DNA of 64,000 bases from Methylomagnum ishizawai (GTDB taxonomy: Bacteria > Pseudomonadota > Gammaproteobacteria > Methylococcales > Methylococcaceae). The position numbers and the translations under genes were made by a program. The notes beneath the pieces are model-generated. The model did not search any database. It had not been told where the DNA came from and saw only the letters and a program-made list of their open reading frames with translations. The stretch spans positions 3,420,881 to 3,484,880 of the forward strand of contig NZ_FXAM01000001.1 in NCBI RefSeq assembly GCF_900155475.1, in the 5' to 3' direction. Shown here piece after piece: positions 57,413 to 64,000 of this stretch. Each line of letters opens with the position of its first letter. Position 1 is the stretch's first letter.

Positions 57413-58342
57413 ATGACCGCCATTTCCATCCGCGCCCTGCGCAAGACCTACCAGAACGGACTCGAAGCCTTGAAGGGCATCGACCTGGAGGTCGAGGCGG
57501 GCGACTTCTTCGCCCTGCTCGGACCCAACGGCGCGGGCAAATCCACCACCATCGGCATCCTCAGTTCCCTGGTGAACAAAACCTCGGGCCAGGTCTCGAT
57601 CTTCGGCCACGACCTCGACCGCGACAAGGAAGCTGCCAAGCGTTGCATCGGGCTGGTGCCGCAGGAGGTCAACTTCAACCAGTTCGAGAAGGTCATGAGC
57701 ATCGTGGTCAACCAGGCCGGCTATTACGGTATCCGCCGCCAGGAGGCCACCCGCCGGGCCGAGGAATGCCTGCGCCAGTTGTCGCTGTGGGACAAGCGCG
57801 ACACCGTCTCGCGCAACCTCTCGGGCGGCATGAAACGGCGCTTGATGATCGCCCGCGCCCTGGTGCATACCCCCAAGCTCCTGATCCTGGACGAACCCAC
57901 CGCCGGGGTGGACCTGGAAATCCGCCGCTCGATGTGGGAATTTCTGCGCAAGATCAACAAGGAAGGCACCACCATCATCCTGACCACGCATTATCTGGAA
58001 GAGGCGGAAAACCTCTGCCGCCACATCGCCATCATCAACCATGGGCGGATCGTCGAACACAGCCGCATGGACGACCTCCTAGCCCGGCTCCACATCAACC
58101 ATTACATCCTGGAACTGGCCCAGCCCCTGGAAGTCGTGCCCGAAATCGACGGCTACCGGCTGGAACTCAGCGACGAGCGCACCCTGAACGCCGCCGTCCC
58201 CACCGAACTCGGCATCCATGGCCTGTTCCGCAACCTCTCGGCCCTGGGCATCGAAGTCGTCGCCCTGCGCAACGCCGCCAACCGGCTGGAGCAGTTGTTC
58301 GTCGATCTGGTCGAAACCCAACGCAATCCCCCCGCCCGCTAA
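57413..58342 (+). CDS. ABC transporter ATPase (YadG-like)
   Basis: A 309-residue ABC-2-type exporter ATPase. It has Walker A GPNGAGKSTT, the Q-loop VPQEVNFNQFEKV, the signature NLSGGMKRRLMIARAL, Walker B LLILDEPTAGVDL and the His switch ILTTHYLEEAENL. The C-terminal extension (QPLEVVPEIDGYRLEL) is typical of YadG and related exporters. The permease gene begins six bases after its stop. Substrate unknown. The 256-base space before it, shared with ppx, contains TAAAAT (57202-57207) as a possible -10. Confidence 0.9.
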   Translation: MTAISIRALRKTYQNGLEALKGIDLEVEAGDFFALLGPNGAGKSTTIGILSSLVNKTSGQVSIFGHDLDRDKEAAKRCIGLVPQEVNFNQFEKVMSIVVNQAGYYGIRRQEATRRAEECLRQLSLWDKRDTVSRNLSGGMKRRLMIARALVHTPKLLILDEPTAGVDLEIRRSMWEFLRKINKEGTTIILTTHYLEEAENLCRHIAIINHGRIVEHSRMDDLLARLHINHYILELAQPLEVVPEIDGYRLELSDERTLNAAVPTELGIHGLFRNLSALGIEVVALRNAANRLEQLFVDLVETQRNPPAR

Positions 58343-58348
58343 TCCACC

Positions 58349-59113
58349 ATGCTGCAACTCATCGCCCTGCAAACCCTCCTGTTCCGGGAAATTTACCGCT
58401 TTGTGCGCATCTGGCCGCAAACCATCCTCCCGGCCGCCATCACCACTTCGCTGTATTTCCTGATTTTCGGCACCTTGATCGGCTCGCGGGTCGGGCCGAT
58501 GCAGGGGATTTCCTATATGGACTACATCATGCCCGGCGTGGTCCTGATGTCGGTGGTCACCAACGCCTATGGCAACGTGGTGGCCTCGTTCTATTCCACC
58601 AAGTTCCAACGCAATATCGAGGAAATGCTGGTCGCGCCCCTGTCGCGTTGGGTGATCCTGGCGGGTTATGTCGGCGGCGGGGTGGCGCGGGGCGTCGCGG
58701 TGGGGAGCGTGGTCGGCGGCATCGGGATGTTTTTCAGCCCGGTACCGATGCTGCACCCCGAAATCGTGGCGGGAATGTTCCTGCTGACCGCGGCCTTGTT
58801 CTCGCTGGCCGGCTTCGTCAACGCCATCTACGCCAACAGCTTCGACGATATCTCCATCGTGCCCAATTTCGTGCTGACGCCCTTGGTCTACCTGGGCGGG
58901 GTGTTCTATTCGGTGGACCTGCTGCCGGGGATTTGGCGGACGGTTTCGCTGGGGAATCCCATCCTGTACATGGTCAGCGTGTTCCGCTACGGGTTCTTGG
59001 GAGTGAGCGACGTGGATATCGGGACGGGATTCCTGATCGTGACCGCGGCCATATTAGCGCTGCTGCTGTGGGCCTTGGTGTTGCTGCGGCGCGGGACGGG
59101 TTTGAAGGCTTGA
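58349..59113 (+). CDS. ABC-2 type transporter permease (YadH-like)
   Basis: A 254-residue inner-membrane permease with six hydrophobic segments, among them ILPAAITTSLYFLIFGTLIG, YIMPGVVLMSVVTNAYGNVV, and GFLIVTAAILALLLWALVLL. The pattern FYSTKFQRNIEEMLVAPLSRW and TPLVYLGGVFYSVDLLPG marks the ABC-2/YadH family. It pairs with the ATPase upstream (six-base gap), forming a two-gene exporter. Confidence 0.9.
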   Translation: MLQLIALQTLLFREIYRFVRIWPQTILPAAITTSLYFLIFGTLIGSRVGPMQGISYMDYIMPGVVLMSVVTNAYGNVVASFYSTKFQRNIEEMLVAPLSRWVILAGYVGGGVARGVAVGSVVGGIGMFFSPVPMLHPEIVAGMFLLTAALFSLAGFVNAIYANSFDDISIVPNFVLTPLVYLGGVFYSVDLLPGIWRTVSLGNPILYMVSVFRYGFLGVSDVDIGTGFLIVTAAILALLLWALVLLRRGTGLKA

Positions 59114-59251
59114 GGTCTCAAGCCGCCCGTTCCTTTCCCGTATAAACTTGGGGTGTTCAGCCCATCCAGCCACGGCGCATGCATTGCGGGGCGGTTGGAG
59201 AGCCGGGGTCCGCGCCGTCCCCACTCTCCATCATCACAGGAGTGCCCAGCC

Positions 59252-61615
59252 ATGAACACCTATCTCCGCGGGTTCCAAGAACTCGGCATCCACGACGTGC
59301 CCCTGGTCGGCGGCAAGAACGCCTCCCTGGGCGAAATGATCGGCCAGCTCGCCGCCGCCGGGGTCGCGGTGCCCGGCGGCTTCGCCACCACGGCGGAAGC
59401 CTACCGCGATTTCCTGGCCCAGGACGGCCTCGGCGAACGCATCTGGGCCGAACTAGCCCGCCTCGATATCGCCGATGTCGCCGCTCTCGCCCGCACCGGC
59501 GCGACGATCCGGCACTGGATCGAAGCCGCGCCCTTCCCGCCCGGCCTGGAACAGGCCATCGCCACCGCCTACACCGAACTCGCCGCCCGTTCCGGCCCAG
59601 GGTTCTCGGTCGCGGTGCGCTCCTCCGCCACGGCGGAAGACCTGCCCGACGCCTCTTTCGCCGGCCAACAAGAAACCTATCTCAACGTCGAAGGGCTCGA
59701 CGCCGTGTTGCGGGCGGTGAAGCGGGTATTCGCCTCGCTATTCAACGACCGGGCCATCGCCTACCGCGAACACCAGGGCTTCGAGCATCGCAAAGTGCTG
59801 TTGTCCGCCGGAGTGCAGCGCATGGTGCGCAGCGACCTCGCGGCCAGCGGCGTCATGTTCACCCTCGACACCGAATCCGGCTTCCGCGACGCGGTGTTCA
59901 TCACCTCGGCCTATGGCCTCGGGGAATTGGTGGTGCAGGGCGCGGTCGATCCCGACGAGTTCTATGTCTACAAGCCCGCGCTGGCGGCGGGCAAGACGGC
60001 GGTGATCCGCAAAACCCTGGGCAAGAAGGGCGTGAAGATGGTGTACGACCCGGAACGGGCCGTCGCCACCCTCGACACGGCCATGGAAGCAAGGCGGCGC
60101 TTCTCCCTCACCGACGCCGAGGCCGAGCAACTGGCCCGGCTGGCGGTCGTCATCGAACGGCATTATGGCCGCCCCATGGATATCGAATGGGCCAAGGATG
60201 GGCTGGACGGCGGTTTGTACATCGTCCAGGCCCGGCCCGAAACCGTGCAAAGCCGCGTCCGCCACGAGATCGAGCGCTACCGGCTGCAAGGCCAGGGCGA
60301 GGTGCTGGCCCAGGGCCGCAGCGTCGGCCACAAGATCGGCGCGGGCGCGGCCAGAGTGATCCAGAGCGTGGCGCAAATGGACGAGGTCCGGCCCGGCGAT
60401 GTGCTGGTGACGGACATGACCGACCCCGATTGGGAACCGATCATGAAAAAAGCCAGCGCCATCGTGACCAATCGGGGGGGTAGGACGTGTCATGCCGCGA
60501 TCATCGCCCGCGAACTCGGTATCCCGGCGGTGGTCGGCTGCGGCGACGCCACCCGCGCCATCCCGGCGGACACCGAGGTCACGGTCTCCTGCGCCGAGGG
60601 CGACACCGGCTATGTCTACGCCGGGAAGCTACTTTACACGGTGGACCGCATCGACCTGGACCGGATGCCCGACCTGCCGGTCAAGTTGATGATGAACGTG
60701 GGCAGCCCGGAACGGGCCTTCGCCTTCGCCGCCCTGCCCAACGATGGCGTGGGGCTGGCGCGGATCGAGTTCGTCATCGCCCGCACCATCGGCATCCATC
60801 CCAAAGCCCTGCTCGAATTCGACCAACAAACCCCGGAACTGCAAGCCGCCATCCAGGAGCGCATCGCGGGCTACGCCGATCCCATCGGCTTCTATGTGGA
60901 CAAACTGGCGGAAGGCATCGCCACCCTCGCCGCCGCCTTCGCGCCCAAACCGGTGATCGTCCGCACCTCCGACTTCAAGACCAACGAATACGCCAACCTG
61001 CTGGGCGGCGGGCGCTATGAACCCAAGGAGGAAAACCCGATGATCGGCTTCCGCGGTGCCTCACGCTATGTGGCCGATGCCTTCCGGGATTGCTTCGAAC
61101 TGGAATGCCGGGCGCTGAAGAAAGTGCGGGAAGAAATGGGCCTCGCCAACGTGCAGGTGATGATCCCCTTCGTGCGTACCCTGGACGAGGCACGGGGCGT
61201 GGCGGAATTGTTGGAGCGTTTCGGTTTGCCGCGCGGCGTCGATGGCCTCCAATGGATCATGATGTGCGAGATTCCCTCCAACCCGCTGCTGGCCGACGAG
61301 TTCCTGGACATCTTCGACGGCTTCTCCATCGGTTCCAACGACCTGACCCAGTTGACCCTGGGCATCGACCGCGATTCCGGGCTGGTGGCGGGCGGCTTCG
61401 ACGAGCGCAACCCAGCGGTGAAAGCCCTGCTGCGGATGGCCATCCAAGCCTGCCGCCGGCGCGGCAAATATATCGGCATCTGCGGGCAAGGACCGTCGGA
61501 CCATCCCGATTTGGCATTGTGGTTGTTGCGGGAAGGCATCGGCAGCCTGTCCTTGAATCCCGATACGGTGGTGGAAAATTGGTTGTTCCTGGCCGGGGAA
61601 CAGGACGGGCATTGA
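59252..61615 (+). CDS. ppsA: Phosphoenolpyruvate synthase
   Basis: Converts pyruvate, ATP and water to phosphoenolpyruvate, AMP and phosphate. At 787 residues it is full length. The N-terminal nucleotide domain begins [20 protein letters not shown] and includes [20 protein letters not shown]. The phosphohistidine is in [20 protein letters not shown]. The C-terminal pyruvate domain has [33 protein letters not shown] and the catalytic Cys of [14 protein letters not shown]. The start at 59252 has AGGAG upstream. In a methanotroph it links C1 assimilation to gluconeogenesis. Confidence 0.97.
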   Translation: MNTYLRGFQELGIHDVPLVGGKNASLGEMIGQLAAAGVAVPGGFATTAEAYRDFLAQDGLGERIWAELARLDIADVAALARTGATIRHWIEAAPFPPGLEQAIATAYTELAARSGPGFSVAVRSSATAEDLPDASFAGQQETYLNVEGLDAVLRAVKRVFASLFNDRAIAYREHQGFEHRKVLLSAGVQRMVRSDLAASGVMFTLDTESGFRDAVFITSAYGLGELVVQGAVDPDEFYVYKPALAAGKTAVIRKTLGKKGVKMVYDPERAVATLDTAMEARRRFSLTDAEAEQLARLAVVIERHYGRPMDIEWAKDGLDGGLYIVQARPETVQSRVRHEIERYRLQGQGEVLAQGRSVGHKIGAGAARVIQSVAQMDEVRPGDVLVTDMTDPDWEPIMKKASAIVTNRGGRTCHAAIIARELGIPAVVGCGDATRAIPADTEVTVSCAEGDTGYVYAGKLLYTVDRIDLDRMPDLPVKLMMNVGSPERAFAFAALPNDGVGLARIEFVIARTIGIHPKALLEFDQQTPELQAAIQERIAGYADPIGFYVDKLAEGIATLAAAFAPKPVIVRTSDFKTNEYANLLGGGRYEPKEENPMIGFRGASRYVADAFRDCFELECRALKKVREEMGLANVQVMIPFVRTLDEARGVAELLERFGLPRGVDGLQWIMMCEIPSNPLLADEFLDIFDGFSIGSNDLTQLTLGIDRDSGLVAGGFDERNPAVKALLRMAIQACRRRGKYIGICGQGPSDHPDLALWLLREGIGSLSLNPDTVVENWLFLAGEQDGH

Positions 61616-61770
61616 GGCCGGAACCCGAACGTCACGATTCCTTAACGTTCAGGGACGATAATCGCCGGTCATTTTGCCCGCAGGTTCGAACACCGGGGAC
61701 GGAAGATACACAGGCTTTTTCGGGAAACCCACCCCCGGCCCGAGGCCGGGATCGACCAGGAGAATAAAAC

Positions 61771-61995
61771 ATGAAGAAGATCGTTGGCTTGATCGCCGCG
61801 CTGGCCTTGGTATCCGGCTGCGCAACCCCCGCGAAGAACACCAACAAGGACGATTACTACGCCAAGGAGAACGCCCTGCGTAAAGACTATCAGCAATGCT
61901 TGAAGAAGGCGGGCAAGGGCGCGGCGGAATGCCAGGACGAGAAGGACCGGTTGCTCGAACAGATGGAATGGAACCTGTTGGACGAAAGCACCTGA
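61771..61995 (+). CDS. Small lipoprotein
   Basis: A 74-residue precursor with a signal peptide and lipobox LVSGC, so Cys at residue 17 should be lipidated (MKKIVGLIAALALVSGC). The mature part is short, charged and probably helical, with two further Cys residues (YQQCLKKAGKGAAECQDEKD) that could form a disulfide. No Asp follows the lipidated Cys at +2 (Ala does), so outer-membrane sorting is expected. An AGGAGAA ribosome site precedes it. Function unknown. Confidence 0.82.
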   Translation: MKKIVGLIAALALVSGCATPAKNTNKDDYYAKENALRKDYQQCLKKAGKGAAECQDEKDRLLEQMEWNLLDEST

Positions 61996-62036
61996 GTCCC
62001 CGACACCGGCCATGCGCAAAAAGCGGGGCTAAAGTG

Positions 62037-62065
62037 CTGACAGCCGCGTGAATTTCCCCTATAAT
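62037..62065 (+). promoter_or_regulatory. tRNA-Ser promoter
   Basis: CTGACA (62037-62042), a 17-base spacer and a perfect TATAAT (62060-62065) lie 12 bases before the mature tRNA end, with a GC-rich stretch (GCGCGGC) after the -10 resembling a stringent discriminator. Confidence 0.85.
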
Positions 62066-62076
62066 GCGCGGCTCTT

Positions 62077-62167
62077 GGAGAGATGTCCGAGCGGTTTAAG
62101 GAGCACGCCTGGAAAGTGTGTATACGTTAATAGCGTATCGAGGGTTCGAATCCCTCTCTCTCCGCCA
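62077..62167 (+). tRNA. tRNA-Ser(GGA)
   Basis: A 91-base gene including an encoded CCA end. The acceptor arms GGAGAGA (62077 on) and TCTCTCC pair perfectly, with G discriminator and CCA at 62165-62167. The anticodon loop CTGGAAA gives anticodon GGA, reading UCC and UCU. The long variable arm typical of class II tRNA-Ser is present, and the T-loop reads GGTTCGAATCC. Its 3' end is a common integration site, and an integrase remnant follows. Confidence 0.97.
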
Positions 62168-62200
62168 ATCACAGGGCCGAAGAAGCCCGATAAAAACCGA

Positions 62201-62234
62201 AAAACCCGCATGTTTTCTAGCCTGCGGGTTTTTT
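62201..62234 (+). terminator. Intrinsic terminator of tRNA-Ser
   Basis: AAAACCCGCA (62201-62210) pairs with TGCGGGTTTT (62223-62232), followed by further T residues. The 12-base loop and long T-run make a strong Rho-independent terminator about 35 bases after the tRNA. Confidence 0.9.
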
Positions 62235-62281
62235 GTTGCTCGAAGAAAACCGATAGAATCCGGCGACAGCCGGGCCATTCC

Positions 62282-62412
62282 GGGGGCATATCCGGGGGCA
62301 TGTGCCCCTTGCTCTGGGGCAGATGCCCCCAAGCCCCTACCCAAAACACAAATCCATGCCCCCACCCCGCGCACCATGCGGCTTGCGGCGGGCGACCTGG
62401 GGGCATGTGCCC
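62282..62412. repeat. Cluster of GGGGGCAT repeats upstream of the integrase remnant
   Basis: The octamer GGGGGCAT or its reverse complement occurs at 62282, 62294, 62323-62330 (inverted), 62356-62363 (inverted) and 62399. Two copies extend to near-palindromes (GGGGGCATGTGCCC at 62294 and 62399). Location between tRNA-Ser and the integrase start suggests arm-type or excisionase-type binding sites, but no experiment is implied. Confidence 0.6.
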
Positions 62413-62461
62413 GGCGCTTCCCTATGCTTCACCTGGAACCACGCCTTGCGAGGGGGAACCC

Positions 62462-62793
62462 ATGCCGTTGACCGACACCGCGATAAGGAATGCCAAGCCC
62501 GGAATCACGCCAGCCGGGAAGCCCACCGACAAGCCCTACAAGCTGGCGGACGCTGGGGGCTTGTATCTGGAGGTTTCGCCCAAGGGCGGGAAATACTGGC
62601 GGCTCAAGTACCGCTTCGAAGGGAAGGAAAAATCGAAAGACAGCTTGCCCATGCCGAGCGGAACAAGGTGCGGGCTTCCTACCACCGGGCGGAACACCTG
62701 GCGGAGCGCCGGAAGATGATGCAGGCGTGGGCGGATTATCTGGACGGGCTGAGGCAGGGGGCGGACGTGGTGCCGATCCGCCGCCCTGGATAG
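62462..62793 (+). pseudogene. Tyrosine-recombinase integrase with catalytic core deleted
   Basis: The first 57 or so codons (MPLTDTAIRNAKPG, YKLADAGGLYLEVSPKGGKY) are the DUF4102 arm-binding domain of P4-type integrases. Near 62635 the coding switches frame to the last 50 or so codons of such a protein (IERQLAHAERNKVRASYHRA, MMQAWADYLDGLRQGADVV), stopping at 62793. About 250-300 central residues, including the Arg-His-Arg-Tyr catalytic centre, are missing, so it cannot recombine DNA. Location directly after tRNA-Ser is typical for this family and marks an old island junction. Confidence 0.88.
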
Positions 62794-63024
62794 GGGAATC
62801 GATCCGATAAGCACCAGGGACACCCTAGCCAACCTTTGGCGTCACTGGTGTATCATAACCAACAGCCGCGCCTAACCTTTGGCCGGGCGAACCATGGACC
62901 CCCTTTCACCCATGTTGGCACGGCTCCCCATCTGAAAGGCCAGCCCGAAAGGGTGCTATCTCCATTCCCGTTTCCCGAGGCCGGGGGAAACCCTCGTATC
63001 CATCCCACCCCATGGGGAATAGCT

Positions 63025-63231
63025 ATGTCATCCGTAGCGGAAAGGGTCTATGAAATCACGCGGAATCTGCCGGAATCGAAGGCGGCGGAAGTATTGAGGT
63101 TCGCCGAAGCCCTACAGGCCGAACCAGAGGCCGGGGAAAGCGATTTCTTCGCCCTGGCGGGTTTGTGGCAAGGCCGGGATATTGACGCGGCGGCACTGCG
63201 GCGGAAGGCGTGGCCGGAGCGGTCCCGGTGA
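63025..63231 (+). CDS. Antitoxin of a VapBC-type pair
   Basis: A 68-residue protein, MSSVAERVYEITRNLPESKA then EVLRFAEALQ, of the DUF2281-like/VapB type that precedes PIN-domain toxins. It has a helical N-terminal part and an acidic middle (EPEAGESDFFALAGLW), a plausible toxin-binding tail. The stop overlaps the toxin start by four bases (GTGA). The frame is open upstream to about 62836, but that extension is not family-like. Because the toxin is truncated, this antitoxin is probably an orphan. Confidence 0.72.
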   Translation: MSSVAERVYEITRNLPESKAAEVLRFAEALQAEPEAGESDFFALAGLWQGRDIDAAALRRKAWPERSR

Positions 63232-63350
63232 TTCTCTGCGATACGAACATCCTGATCGAGTTCTACAAGAACAATCCGGCCATCGTCCAAGCGCTTCGGG
63301 CCATCGGGCCTAGGAGCCTGTCGGACTTTCCGATAAAAAGACCGAATTGA
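63228..63350 (+). pseudogene. VapC-like PIN-domain toxin truncated by a MITE-like insertion
   Basis: The GTG at 63228 begins MILCDTNILIEFYKNNPAIV, the start of a PIN nuclease with its first catalytic Asp (residue 5). After about 27 native codons the frame enters the inserted element at 63314 and stops at 63350, after 40 codons in total. The rest of the PIN domain, with the other acidic residues, is not found after the element, so the toxin is dead. Confidence 0.82.
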
Positions 63351-63462
63351 CCATTTTGTGGTCAATTTTGGCGCTTCTACATGAATTTTCGATCATTCGA
63401 ATTCGATGAGTCGCCCAAATATTCGTGTACAAGCGCTTCGCGCTTGGAAGTCCGACAGGCTC
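63314..63462. mobile_element. 149-bp MITE-like element with CTAG target duplication
   Basis: The 15-base ends GAGCCTGTCGGACTT (63314-63328) and AAGTCCGACAGGCTC (63448-63462) are perfect inverted repeats. CTAG flanks both sides (63310-63313 and 63463-63466) and fits the YTAR duplication of IS5-group elements. Inside there is no gene; a hairpin TTGACCA (63347-63353) with TGGTCAA (63359-63365) is present. Its ends differ from those of the IS4 element at 16.2 kb. Confidence 0.85.
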
Positions 63463-64000
63463 CTAGGAAGCCAGACCGTCAAAATCCGCCAGCTTTTCCA
63501 GATCGCCCGGCACATCCACATCGAACAAGCAGCCAGGATCGTCCATATCGAGGCGGACGATGGCTTCGCCCTGGATTCGGAGCAGGTCCCTGGCCCCCTC
63601 GTCGCCCGAGAGCGCGGCCAGCGCATCGAACCACCGTTGGGCGAAACCCACCGGATGGCCGCGCCGACCCCCGTGATAAGGCGCGGCGATGGCAGCCCCG
63701 GCACGCAGCGCGGCAGCGACGCGGCCCAAGGTCTCCTCCCGGAGGTAGGGCATGTCGCCAAGGGCCACCAACCAGCCCCCGGCCTGGGGCGTTGCGCGGA
63801 TACCGGCCGCCAGCGTCGCGCCCATGCCGTTCCCGGCGTCCTCCACCTCGACGATTTCGACCCCGAGCGGGGCGAGCGCCCCGTGCAACGCCGGTTGGCC
63901 GGGACGGACCAGGACGATGGCGCGATCCACCGCCGCCGCCAAGCGCCGCGCACTCGCGGCGACGATGGCTTCCCCGCCGGGTAGCGGATGCAGCAGTTTG
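63463..64000 (-). CDS. MobA-like NTP transferase (molybdenum cofactor cytidylyl/guanylyltransferase type), 5'-truncated by window edge
   Basis: The visible 178 codons start inside the N-terminal Rossmann region (KLLHPLPGGEAIVAASA) and continue with VDRAIVLVRPG, NGMGATLAAGIRAT, WLVALGDMPYL (the LGDxP metal-binding motif), AAPYHGGRRGHPVGF and a terminal DMDDPGCLFDVDVPGDLEKL. These mark the NTP_transf_3 family; the GHPVGF motif favours MocA-type enzymes. It may help mature a molybdenum enzyme, but FdsA needs bis-MGD, made by MobA rather than MocA. The TAG stop lies in the CTAG duplication at the edge of the MITE-like element. The start is outside the window. Confidence 0.82.
   Translation of the reverse strand, partial: KLLHPLPGGEAIVAASARRLAAAVDRAIVLVRPGQPALHGALAPLGVEIVEVEDAGNGMGATLAAGIRATPQAGGWLVALGDMPYLREETLGRVAAALRAGAAIAAPYHGGRRGHPVGFAQRWFDALAALSGDEGARDLLRIQGEAIVRLDMDDPGCLFDVDVPGDLEKLADFDGLAS

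Noticed and set aside
62168..64000. Second copy of the tRNA-Ser 3' end as island border
   Set aside because: I scanned downstream for the TCTCTCCGCCA stretch and did not see it, so no attR is called.

Overview
The window is high-GC proteobacterial DNA carrying a typical gammaproteobacterial housekeeping backbone: nadK-recN divergent from hrcA-grpE-dnaK-dnaJ-dapB, ftsH-glmM, the yggU-yggT-proC-yggS block divergent from pilT-pilU, an arsC-like gene coupled to dapE, ppx and ppsA. A complete NAD-dependent molybdenum formate dehydrogenase operon (fdsGBA-fdhD-fdsD), a PEP-CTERM exported protein and a large di-haem cytochrome suggest a methylotroph, most likely a methanotroph of the Methylococcaceae. 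The gene families are read from the sequence; the taxon is inference.

Layout. 1-12.7 kb: the end of a glyoxalase I gene, glmM, ftsH, recN and nadK on the minus strand, then the heat-shock operon and dapB on the plus strand. The heat-shock operon has two visible controls: a CIRCE operator at hrcA and a textbook RpoH-type promoter directly before dnaK. 12.8-28.3 kb: an accessory surface-glycan region with glycosyltransferases, three different sulfotransferase fusion proteins, an orphan ORF, a broken IS4-family element, gamma-glutamyltransferase and a double-FHA protein. The part from about 14.0 to 21.0 kb is visibly AT-richer than its surroundings. 28.5-30.6 kb: a PEP-CTERM protein and the decayed remains of a secreted zinc metallopeptidase. 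30.7-36.7 kb: the formate dehydrogenase operon. 37-39 kb: an unrecognised membrane protein. 39.1-49.7 kb: trmB, a dynamin-like GTPase, yggU-yggT-proC-yggS, pilT-pilU, a DUF2726 protein, an ArsC-like protein, dapE and a sulfurtransferase. 50-61.6 kb: a di-haem cytochrome, an MCE lipid-transport pair without its permease, a chemotaxis receptor, exopolyphosphatase, a YadGH-type ABC exporter and PEP synthase. 61.8-64 kb: a small lipoprotein and tRNA-Ser, followed by a mobile-element graveyard (an integrase missing its catalytic core, an antitoxin with a truncated VapC toxin, and a 149-bp MITE-like element), then a MobA-like nucleotidyltransferase running off the window.

The most interesting region is 12.8-28.3 kb. 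It looks like a machine for building and sulfating an extracellular glycan. Sulfotransferase domains are fused to a GT2-like domain, to a DUF6473-like domain, and to an alkaline-phosphatase-superfamily phosphodiesterase plus TPR repeats. A PEP-CTERM protein next door is a possible glycosylated or sulfated client. This joint function is inference from domains and proximity.
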